DNA of 64,000 bases, taken from Lachnoclostridium sp. An131. GTDB taxonomy: Bacteria > Bacillota > Clostridia > Lachnospirales > Lachnospiraceae. Numbering within the stretch: position 1 is the first letter of the stretch; each line of letters opens with the position of its first letter. Positions 9,582-18,900 of this stretch are shown here, piece after piece. Under the pieces are notes generated by a model, which was not told where the DNA came from, did no database searches, and saw nothing but the letters and a program-made list of their open reading frames with translations. The translations under genes were made by a program, and so were the position numbers. The stretch covers positions 1-64,000 of the forward strand of contig NZ_NFLI01000018.1 of NCBI RefSeq assembly GCF_002160825.1, in the 5' to 3' direction.

Positions 9582-11072
9582 TTATTCAGCCTTCTTGGAC
9601 TTAAGCTCCTTGTAAGCCTCCCAGTCCTCTGTCATCAGGAAATATCCATCCTTGTCCAGTCTGTACTGAATCTGCGGAATCGCAATCAGCGCAATGATTA
9701 CAATTGCCAGACCAGCATAGCTTAAATACTTCATCAGAACTGTGAATACCGGCCATACAACCGCCCAGTCCCACATTCCAAGGTATCCGCCGTATGCAGC
9801 CATGCCTACCCAGCTTGCGATAAATGCCGAGCCAAATACCTGGCACAGACCGGAGATAAACGGAAGGACGATAGCCGCCTTCAAACCACCTCTGTTATTA
9901 GCATACACCGCAATGGTCGCGTTGTCAAAGAAAACAGGTACGAATCCTGCGATTACAAGTACCGGGCTCTTCAGAAGAATCAGAGCTCCGATAGCCAGGA
10001 ACTGTCCTACCGCTCCTGCAAGGAAGCCGATGGGAACCGCATTCGGAGAACCGAAGCCATAGGATACCGCACAGTCAACAGCCGGAATGGAGCCGGGCAG
10101 CAGCTTGTTTGCAATACCCTGGAAGGAATTCGTCAGCTCTGTTACAAAGGTACGTACGCCAAGCTGCAGAATTGCCAGATATACAGCGAAGTTAAAGCAT
10201 GTATTTAATATGTAGAACAGGAAGCTTGCTCCCTCTGTCATGAACCCTGCCTCTGTCAGGTAATCGCGTCCCAGAAGCAGAAGGATAATTCCAAAGAAGA
10301 GGGTCATCAGAAGCGCCGTACATACCATGTTCTCATTAAAGATGGCCATGAAGCCCGGAAGCTCAATATCCTCAATCTTTTTGGATGCCTTTTTGCCCTT
10401 CTTAACGTCATGCTCATGCCATTTTCCGGCAATCCAGGAGAACAGCGCCACACCCATGATCTGCTGGTGTCCAAGACAGAAGCCTGCGCCGTCGGTCAGC
10501 TCCTGGGTCGGCTTGATAGTCAGGTTAGAGCCTACCGCCCAGTACAGACCAAGCACGACAGCCATAACAAGAAGCAGGGCAGTGTTGTTTGTCAGAAGTC
10601 CCGGCAGCGCGAACAGAATCAGCCAGTAAGCGGTAGACGCCTGCTGTACCTGTACATGGCCCGTGGTAAACAGGGAACGAAGCTTCGTGAGCTTGCGGAA
10701 ACGAACCAGCACGATATTGATGATAAACGCAAGCAGAAGAAGAATCATGACCTGTGAAAACGGCTTTCCGAATGTCTCTTCCACGCCTGCGGTAACTGCG
10801 TTCTGTCCAAAATACGGATCGATAACCATAGCGTCCAGATTAAAACGCTCTCCAAGGCCTACCAGCACCGGACGGAAGTTATTTACCAGTCCGCTGGAGC
10901 CTACGGCCAGAATCATGTATCCAATGACAGCCTTCAGAGTGCCTCCCAGCACATCATACCAGGGTTTCTTAAGCAGGATATAGCCAATCAGTACAATCAG
11001 GCCAATCATCCATGCCGGCTGCTGTAAAATATTAGTAGCAAAATACGACCAAGCGTCCATTAAAAAATTCAT
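9582..11072 (-). CDS. ulaA: PTS ascorbate-type transporter subunit IIC (UlaA)
   Basis: A 496-residue integral membrane permease of the UlaA/SgaT family, forming the translocation channel for L-ascorbate or a close analogue. At least ten hydrophobic segments are visible, beginning with PAWMIGLIVLIGYILL and ending with GLAIVIIALIAIP. Segments such as GFCLGHQQIMGVALFSW and YGFGSPNAVPIGFLAGAVGQ match what I recall of the family. The start has GGAGG upstream. It sits 46 bases after ulaC and 37 before ulaB. Transport of ascorbate itself is inferred from the neighbouring lactonase and epimerases. Confidence 0.93.
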   Translation of the reverse strand: MNFLMDAWSYFATNILQQPAWMIGLIVLIGYILLKKPWYDVLGGTLKAVIGYMILAVGSSGLVNNFRPVLVGLGERFNLDAMVIDPYFGQNAVTAGVEETFGKPFSQVMILLLLAFIINIVLVRFRKLTKLRSLFTTGHVQVQQASTAYWLILFALPGLLTNNTALLLVMAVVLGLYWAVGSNLTIKPTQELTDGAGFCLGHQQIMGVALFSWIAGKWHEHDVKKGKKASKKIEDIELPGFMAIFNENMVCTALLMTLFFGIILLLLGRDYLTEAGFMTEGASFLFYILNTCFNFAVYLAILQLGVRTFVTELTNSFQGIANKLLPGSIPAVDCAVSYGFGSPNAVPIGFLAGAVGQFLAIGALILLKSPVLVIAGFVPVFFDNATIAVYANNRGGLKAAIVLPFISGLCQVFGSAFIASWVGMAAYGGYLGMWDWAVVWPVFTVLMKYLSYAGLAIVIIALIAIPQIQYRLDKDGYFLMTEDWEAYKELKSKKAE

Positions 11073-11118
11073 ACACTTTTCCTCCAGTTTTTCCCTCTCG
11101 TGTTTCGTCCGGAAAAGA

Positions 11119-11586
11119 TCAGCTCTCTTTACCGTCCAGATACTTCTCCTGAAGCCTCAGAAGATCCTCGGGTCCCTTTGCCTTCAGAAGCTCCGCCACC
11201 AGTTCCTCGTTCATCAGCATTTCCGAAAGGCGCATCATATTGTTCAGATGCTGCTCCGGATTGCAGGAAGCCAGCGTGAAAAACAGCTGAGCGTCCTTCT
11301 CCGGATCCTCCGGGTCAAAGCTGACCGGTTTCTCCAGCTTCATAAAGCCGATAGCCGTCTTATTGACTCCCACTGCTCCTTCCTGGGAATGGGGCATCGC
11401 GACATTCGGCATAATCACAATATAAGGTCCATATTTACGCACGCACTCTACAATGTCATGAGCGTAATTGGGTTCCACAGTTCCATCCGCCTCCAGGGAG
11501 CGGCAGCTCATAATAATGGCGTCTTCCCAGTCCTTAGCTTCCTCAGCGAACAGATAATGCTTTTTTTCCACGAATTCTCTTAACAT
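11119..11586 (-). CDS. ulaC: PTS ascorbate-type transporter subunit IIA
   Basis: A 155-residue IIA domain of the mannitol/fructose type, accepting phosphate from HPr. The active-site histidine is in MPNVAMPHSQEGAVG (about residues 77-91), and VNKTAIGFMKLEKPV with ASCNPEQHLNNMMRLSEML fits the family. AAGGAG precedes the ATG. It is the second gene of the transport operon, separated from ulaG by 59 bases that hold a short hairpin. Separate IIA, IIB and IIC proteins, as here, match the Ula system. Confidence 0.93.
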   Translation of the reverse strand: MLREFVEKKHYLFAEEAKDWEDAIIMSCRSLEADGTVEPNYAHDIVECVRKYGPYIVIMPNVAMPHSQEGAVGVNKTAIGFMKLEKPVSFDPEDPEKDAQLFFTLASCNPEQHLNNMMRLSEMLMNEELVAELLKAKGPEDLLRLQEKYLDGKES

Positions 11587-11603
11587 ATCTTCTCCTTACC
11601 GCC

Positions 11604-11628
11604 GTCTGTCCGGGAGCTCCGGACAGAC
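11604..11628 (-). other. Intercistronic hairpin between ulaG and ulaC
   Basis: GTCTGTCC (11604-11611) and GGACAGAC (11621-11628) form a perfect 8-bp stem whose interior GGGAGCTCC is also nearly self-complementary. On the minus strand it is not followed by a T-run, so it is more likely an mRNA processing or stability hairpin than a terminator. Confidence 0.55.
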
Positions 11629-11645
11629 CGGTGAAATTTTAATGA

Positions 11646-12749
11646 TTACAGGCAGGAACGGAACGGAATATTCTGCGGATGCTCGAAGCAGTCCTCAAAT
11701 CCTCTTCTGTGATGATAATAAATCTTATCCTTATCCTGCGGGTAGGTGTACTTTCCGCCCACCTGCCAGAAGAACGGATGGAACTTATACTCGTTGCGGT
11801 CCTTCTTGAAATCATACAGAAGCTTAATCTCCTCGCAGTCCGCCTGGAAGTTGGTCCACACATCCCAGTGAATCGGAACGACTACCTTGCACTGCAGATT
11901 CTCAGCCATGCGCAGCACGTCGATAGATGTCATCTTATCCTGCATGCCGATGGGATTCTCGCCAAAGGAGCCGAACGCCACGTCAATATCATAGTCCTTT
12001 CCATGCTTTGCGAAGTAAATGGAGAAATGAGAATCGCCGGAGTGATAAATGTTGCCGCCCGGTGTCTTCACCAAGTAGTTCACTGCCTTGTCATCCATAT
12101 CTGTCGGGCATACGCCGGTCAGCTCTTCTCTGTTCTCACTGGTGTCGTCCGTGGTCACGATACAGGTACGGTCAAAGCTGTCAAGAGCAACAATCTCAAT
12201 ATCCTTGATCTTGATCGTGTCTCCCGGTTTTACCGTAATGCAGCGGTCTGCCGGAACTCCCCATTTCATCCAGGTCTCTACGGACTTCTTCGGTCCGATG
12301 AATGGAACAGGAATCTCCTTTCCATTCTCATCGGTGGTGGTCATGCCGCTCTTAATTACGTGTGCCGCCCACTCTGCAGACATATGATCCTGATGATAAT
12401 GCGTCGCCAGAACCGCATCTACCTGTTTGAATGCAAACGGATCAATTACGAACGGAACATTACGCAGGTTCGGCTGCATCAGGCGGCCGCCGCACATATT
12501 TGCCATCTGATGCCCCGGCTTCATCTTGTTGTCGCCATGGGTCCTCTTTCCGTTGCCGCACCAGAGGTCAATTGTAATGTTTGCCCCGCCCGGGGTCTTG
12601 AACCAGATGCCGGTACAGCCCAGCCACCACATGGCTACGTTTCCCGGAGCCACGACCTCGTTCTCAATGTCTTCCACGAGCCAGGTCCCCCACTCCGGGA
12701 AGGTACTCATGATCCAGCTGTCTCTTGTGATTTCGTCAATCTTCGACAT
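11646..12749 (-). CDS. ulaG: L-ascorbate-6-phosphate lactonase UlaG
   Basis: A 367-residue metallo-beta-lactamase-fold lactonase that opens L-ascorbate 6-phosphate to 3-keto-L-gulonate 6-phosphate. The hallmark metal motif is [14 protein letters not shown] (about residues 114-127); further metal ligands lie in [15 protein letters not shown] and VPIHWDVW. The N-terminal [16 protein letters not shown] is characteristic of UlaG. It is the first gene after a strong sigma-A promoter, so it heads the ula transport operon. The next enzyme of the known route, UlaD (keto-gulonate-phosphate decarboxylase), is not found anywhere in this window. Confidence 0.95.
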   Translation of the reverse strand: MSKIDEITRDSWIMSTFPEWGTWLVEDIENEVVAPGNVAMWWLGCTGIWFKTPGGANITIDLWCGNGKRTHGDNKMKPGHQMANMCGGRLMQPNLRNVPFVIDPFAFKQVDAVLATHYHQDHMSAEWAAHVIKSGMTTTDENGKEIPVPFIGPKKSVETWMKWGVPADRCITVKPGDTIKIKDIEIVALDSFDRTCIVTTDDTSENREELTGVCPTDMDDKAVNYLVKTPGGNIYHSGDSHFSIYFAKHGKDYDIDVAFGSFGENPIGMQDKMTSIDVLRMAENLQCKVVVPIHWDVWTNFQADCEEIKLLYDFKKDRNEYKFHPFFWQVGGKYTYPQDKDKIYYHHRRGFEDCFEHPQNIPFRSCL

Positions 12750-12796
12750 ATCTGTTCTTCCTTTCTTAAAAATGATTTTCAGTTCCTTATGGTTCT

Positions 12797-12825
12797 ATTG
12801 TAACCGAGCAGCAATTGACTTGCAA
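12797..12825 (-). promoter_or_regulatory. Sigma-A promoter of the ula operon
   Basis: On the minus strand TTGCAA (12820-12825) is followed after exactly 17 bases by TACAAT (12797-12802). The start point would fall near 12790, about 40 bases before the ulaG ATG. Confidence 0.75.
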
Positions 12826-12840
12826 ACATTTTTACGATTG

Positions 12841-12887
12841 TTTCATGCGTTTTATGTTCATTTTATGTGCTTTTTGATAATTTCGTG
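12841..12887. promoter_or_regulatory. Array of five TTTYATG-like direct repeats, candidate DeoR operator
   Basis: Plus-strand heptamers TTTCATG (12841), TTTTATG (12850), TTTTATG (12861), TTTTGAT (12872) and TTTCGTG (12881) recur at 9-11-base steps, one DNA turn apart, immediately upstream of the ula promoter. Such same-face repeats fit binding by several copies of a regulator; the DeoR-family gene at 8393-9151 is the natural candidate. The link is inference. Confidence 0.45.
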
Positions 12888-12926
12888 TTATCCAACAAGC
12901 AAAACCCCCTATTTATATGTTTATGT

Positions 12927-12966
12927 AAACTAAAATCCGGCATTTTGCACAGCCGGATTTTAGTTT
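12927..12966 (-). terminator. Terminator of the giant surface-protein gene
   Basis: A perfect 15-bp stem (12927-12941 with 12952-12966, AAACTAAAATCCGGC) and a 10-base loop. Its U-rich 3' arm works in both directions. The stop codon of the surface-protein gene (12965-12967) lies in the stem, so the pilus locus ends exactly here. Confidence 0.8.
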
Positions 12967-15900
12967 ATGATTGTTTTGAATGTTTTTGCTTGTTCTTTTT
13001 GTGCACTGTTATAAGGATACAGCCGGGAATCAGAACCAGCCCACCACAGACGCAGGCTGTCATGGCTCTTCCATTCCGCACAAACTGAATCCACGCACTG
13101 GAGGTGACAAGGAATCGCAGCTCTTCTGTCTCCTGCCGGTTTCCCGCTTCATCCTCCGCCCGCACCATCAGCGTCTGCCAGTCCCCGCTCCCCGGCACCC
13201 GGAAGACAAGCTGTCCCCGGCTCTCCTGAAGCTGTGCCCGATCAAAGGAGGCCTGCTTTTCATCGTTGATCCAGATCTCCGCCTGGCTGAGAGCAATATT
13301 ATCCTGTATATCTATCCGGATTTCCCGGCTGTCGCTGCGGTACCGTCCGTTGTCCTCCACGCCTGTCACCACGACGCTGGGAGTGGTCTTGTCAACAGCG
13401 AATTCTATGCTCTTTTCCTTGATGCGGTTGCTGGAGACATTTTCCGCCCTGTCCTTTGAATACACCGTCACCACATATGTGCCCTCTCCACTGAAATTAC
13501 GCGCCGCAATCTGATACCGATAGGTTTTCCAGGAGTCCTCGCCGCCGGATTCCGTGACCGTATAGTCCCGTCCCTCCTGCAGCATGACTACCTGTCCGTC
13601 CCGGCTGTAGGAGACCTCACCGAACTCCAGCGTGTCTACATTATATTCCTCGATCACGATATCCTGCTCCTGGCTTGTATAATAGGAACCATTCCTTCCA
13701 GCCAGCTGCTCCGTGGCCGCATCCAGCACATAGACAGAGCCGAAGCGGTTCACAGAAAACAGGAGCTCTGTCTCCGTCACATTTCCAGCCAGATCTGTGA
13801 TGCTGGCGGTAAGCCGGTACAGGTCGTCATTTTCCGGCACATGTTCGAAATCTCTCCATTTCAGAGTGACGCCGTCCGCGCCGGCGCTCCTTGAAAACGG
13901 CATTTCACGGAGTCCTCCGCCGCTTCCCAGAAGCTGTACCTGGATTCCCTCCATGTCATAATTGGTATCCGCAATCCGCAGTCCGGGAGCGACTGTGCCG
14001 TTGTTCGCTGAGTGGTTCTCGATATCAAAAAAATCTGCCTCAGGAGCTGTCAGATCCACCACAAACTCCTCCTCCGTATAGATCTCTGCCTCATTTCCGG
14101 CCAGATCCGTATACTGAAGCTCCATCATAAAGACGCCGTCGTAATCGAAATCCACCAACGCCCGGTGCTCATCACCGTTTCCTGAGAAGCCCGAAATCCG
14201 GGGCGCGGCGATTCTCTGTCCTCTGTCTGTGGCCGTGGTCTCCGCGATCACATCCTCTTCCCTGAAGTTTTTCTCTGTAATCAGAATCTGAGCGGAGCGC
14301 GCTTCCCCGTAGTAATTTCCGTTCAAGGCACTGCCGCCGTTCCAGCTGACCGAGAGTACGGGAGCTGTCTTGTCTATCACGAATTCCTCTGTCTCTCCAT
14401 AGCCGCCTTCATTTCCCGCAGAATCCCGGCAGGAAAAGCCAAAGCTGTACTCGCCGTCCTGATCGAAGACCACCTCCGCCGTCCAGCTGCAGCTGTCTGT
14501 ATGCCCCAGATCGTATGGATCCCCGGATCCGGAGCAGCCTCCGCCTCCGTGATGGCTCCAGGACAGCCCCGGCGTGTCCATGCCGGTGATCTCAAGCTGC
14601 ACATCCTCCGGATCAAAGTTCCGCTCCGTCACTGTAATCAGCGCCGTACGGTCTGCCTTATAATATTTCTCATTCAGAACCTCCTCGTTGTCCCAGCTTA
14701 CAGACACCTGCGGAGCCACCGTATCAATGTGTACCTCAGGCATTCCTGCTGTTCCGGCTGTATGGCCTGCAAAATCTGTCAGAATCCCCTGTATCGGGAT
14801 CTCATTCCGGTTATTTTCCGAGGCACGGATGGTCATTCTGTAGCTCAGCTCTGTGACGATCTCCCGGCCTTTCTCCTCGAAGCTCTGCCGCTCCTCCTGG
14901 CTTCCCGCCTGATAGAAGGCGTTCCGGATTCCGGAAAAGCCGTCCTTCATCACGAACTGAATTGTCACATCTCCGCGGTAAAAGCCTTCTCTTTTGGCTG
15001 TTCCGTCCACCACGGACACCTCCGCTGAGGAGGTCTTCTCATGCATCGCGGTCGTCTCGGAGACGATTCCTCTGGTCGTCACGCTTCCTGGCATGGCTGT
15101 GCCTGCCCGGTCAGCGGCACGGACCGTAAAGGTTCCCCGGAAGGATTCCGGGAGAGTGATTTCCATGAAGCAGACCGACGGGTCTGCCCCGTCCCGCTTC
15201 AGCATGCCATTCTGAAGAGACGCTGTTCCTTCCACGGTCTTCCCTGTCTCTCCGTCCTCATAATAGACCTCATACCTGTACCAGAGCTCGCCCACTCCGC
15301 TGACCAGATCCCTGGCCTGCATGCGGACCGTCATTTCAGGCTTGCAGAAGCACCCGAATGTCACGCCGTTTATGAGCTTTTCAATGAAATTCTGTTCCTT
15401 TGCTTCATAAGTGATGTCTCCCGCCGGTTTTCCCTGGCTGTCATACCAGTCTGCCAGCTCCGGAGCTGTACGGTCCAGGCAGCAGCTTCCGAGATCCAGC
15501 CTGTGATCCTGCTCCTGCCCGGTGAAAGAGGCGTAATTGCCTGCCTTATCCCGTACCTCCATGCTCAATGTATAATGAGCCTCTGTCTCGAGCCTCAGGG
15601 TAAGCCTGTGCACACCGTCCTCGAAGGTTCCGCCCAGGTCTTCCGAAAGCTCCGCCCAGGTCTTCCCGTTCAGGCTGTCCACCTCCCCGCAGGGCACCTG
15701 AGCGCCACGGATATCCGCCGCTTCCAGCCAGAGACGGGTAGCCTCCATATCCAGGTTCGGCTCGGCCACAGCCAGCTCCAGTGTGAGGAATTCCCCGCTT
15801 TGGTAATAATCCTCCTCCCCGCTGATTTCCTGACCCTCTGCGTCCAGCCAGCGGAACGACACCTCCGGTGCAGTCCTGTCAATGATAATCACCGGGCTCA

Positions 15901-18900
15901 TATAGAAGCCCTCTGTCACAGCCGTGTCTCCCAGGCCCTCCAGAATATTCCCGGCTCCATCCGAAAAGGCTCCCAGAGCGGCAGATGTGTCATAGCCCCC
16001 GGCTCCGGCCTCCGGCCAGGAGCCGATCCGGAACCGGTAGACTCCCTCCTCCGTCAGCAGATACTGCCCCCGGTACAGCCCATTTCTTTCATCCTCAGCC
16101 GAGGCCGCCGTAAGCGTGCGCCCAAGCTTCGTATCTGCAGTCAGCCTTCCGTCCTTTTCCAGCTCCAGATGCATCCTGTCCTGTACATAGGAAAAATACC
16201 GCTCTGATACAGTCAGGTCAAAGGGGACACTGCCGGCATAGTACAGGGACTCATCATTTTCATAGCCCTCCAGATGCTCTGCCTCTGTGCTCACGCCCAG
16301 CCGCGGCGCAGTCGTATCAATGATGAGAATGCTGCCATTCGCCAGCGCGGCTTCCTCCGCTTCCGCGGCATTTCCCGCTCCGTCTGTCATCACAAGCTCT
16401 GTAATGCGCAGCTTTTCTTCCTCCAGTTCACTGTCTCTTACATTCAGGAGCTGCTCAAAAAGCTGATATTCCCCTCCCTCTACAGAGCCCTGAGCCTCCA
16501 GCGTCACCGGCAAAGACTCCGTCAGCGTATATTTTTTCTCCGCGTAAGTAAAAACAAGCCTCCGGATCCCGGATGGACAGGTTCCCGGATCTCTCGCGTA
16601 AATCTTCACCCGGATCGCAGTTTTTCCGAATATGGTGTTGGCTATCTGGTGAAGCAGCCCCTGCTCCTCCGCTGCTTCGTACCCAAAATAGATATGGGTG
16701 GGATCCGGATCCTTCCCATCTATAAAAATTCCCTTTATCTCCTCTGTCTTCTCATTTCCGGCCCGATCCCGGGTGCGGATGTAGACGCTTCCCTGAAAAT
16801 CCTCCTCGTGCAGCACGATGCGGTACGTTCCATCCTTCTCCGGCTTCAGCTCCTGTCCCTTCTGATTCAGTGTCTCCAGATCAAAGCCCGGCACAGTCCC
16901 ATCCTCCGCCTGAACCTGCACATAATATTTTACAGACTCTGTTCCAGACTCGTCCGCCAGGCGGAACGAAAGCTCATAGTCCTCCGCATTTGTCCATACT
17001 CCCTCTCCGGCCGTCCGGGCCATCAGCTCATACCGGACAGGACTTCTGTCCAGAAACACCGCTGTACTCAGCGTCTCCGCTTCGTTTCCGGCTTTGTCCT
17101 TTGCCAGTACGGACAGCGTATAGGCCGCCTCTGTGGAAAATGGCAGTGTCAGCGTGTAGACTCCGTTTTCATGCGTACCACCGTACTGCCTGGAAAGCTC
17201 TTCCCAGCTCTTCCCGTTCAGCTTCTGCACCTCTTCACAGGAAACCGCCGCGTCGGAGCCATCCCGCGCCTCCAGCCAGATCCTCGTGTCCTCTGTGTCC
17301 AGATACAGCTCCTTTACGGCCAGCGTCACAGACAGCCCGTCTCCGCTCTGGTAATACGAGCCGGATTCCGCAGGATCAAAGGGCCGGCCGTCCGCGTCCT
17401 TCCACTGCAGGCCCGCCTCGGGCGCAGTTTTGTCAATCACGATCTGCGGCCCGGTATACACTCCGCTCTGAACCTCCGTATTCTCTCCGCCTGTCATCAG
17501 GTTCCCGGCCGGATCCGAGAAGCCCCCGAGAACAGACGTATCGTACCCTGCAGCCTCCCCCGTTCCTTCCGAAGGCTCTGAAGGCTCCGTCCCGGAAAAC
17601 TCCGGATAGGCTCCGATCCGCAGCTGCCAGCTGCCCTCCTCCGTCAGCGTATATACAGTTTCGTAGATTCCCTTCTCCGGATCCTCTGCCTTCATGGCCG
17701 CTCCAAATCCGGTATCCGGCGTCCTTGTCTCTCCTTCTGCCAGCTCCAGGTGCAGGCGGTCCTTCACCTGATCAAACCATTTCTCCTCCACCGTCAGTCG
17801 GAAGACGGCGGCGTCCTTAAAATACCAGCGCTCATCCGCGGGAAAGCCATTCCGGTACCCGCTCTCCGCCTTCACTGTCAGCTTCGGCGCTGTCCTGTCT
17901 ATAATCAGGGTATGGCCGCCCTCCAGGAGCTTTGCTTCCCCTTCCACCGTATTTCCGGCCAGATCCTTCAGCTTCAGGTCCGTGATTTCCAGAAGCTGAT
18001 CCTCCAGCTTATCCTTTTTCACATCCAGGGACACCTCTGCCAGCTGATAGAGCCCCGCAGCCGCAGGATCCTTCACCTGCTCCGCCGTCAGGGACGCTTC
18101 CCCAAAGCTGCTTACCGTAAAATCCTGGCCTCCGCACCGGAAGGAAAGCTCAGCGATGCCTGATGGAAAGCTGCCCAGATCCCGGACATATACCTTCACC
18201 GTGATCGCCTCCTCCCCGAACACGCCGTTCCAGAAGCTGTCCCATACGCCTGTGTCTGTGTCCGCCTCGTATTCGAAATACAGATTCTCCGTGTCCGGAT
18301 CGATTCCGTCTATCCGGATGCCGCCCACCGTCTCCGTTCCTTCATTTCCCGCAGCATCACGGCTGGAAATATAAACGCATCCCCGGAAATCCTCTTCGGA
18401 AAGCGTGACGGTATAGCTCCCGTCCTGGCCCGGGCTCAGCTCCCGGCCTTCCTTCTGCATCGTCTCTCCGCTGTAGGCCGGGACTGTTCCGTCCGCCTGC
18501 TGCTTCTGCACATAATACCTTACGCCCACTGTGCCGCTCTCATCCGTCAGCCGGAAGGTGATCCGGTAACTTTCCTCATTTGTCCATTCATTCTCTTCTG
18601 CTGTCCTGTCAAGGAGCTCGAAGGCTGCAGGGGAACGGTCCAGAAGTATCTCTGTCTTCCCGGCCTCTGCCCTGTTTCCGGCTCTGTCCGCCGCCTCGGC
18701 AGACAGCGTATAGGCCGCTTCCCCGGACAGGCTCAGGGTCAGGACACTGGCGCCGTTTTCCTCCGCCACGCCGTACCTTTCCGCAAGCCAGCCCCAGGTC
18801 TTCCCGTTGATATTCTCCGCCTCTGTGCCGGCCGGATTTCCCTGTCCGTCCACAGCCGTCAGATAAATACAGGTGCTGTCCGGATCCAGATTCCTTTCCT

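Noticed and set aside
14501-17820. Several long plus-strand frames opposite the giant surface protein
   Set aside because: They arise from the biased codons of the repetitive minus-strand gene, lack start signals, and show no family resemblance.
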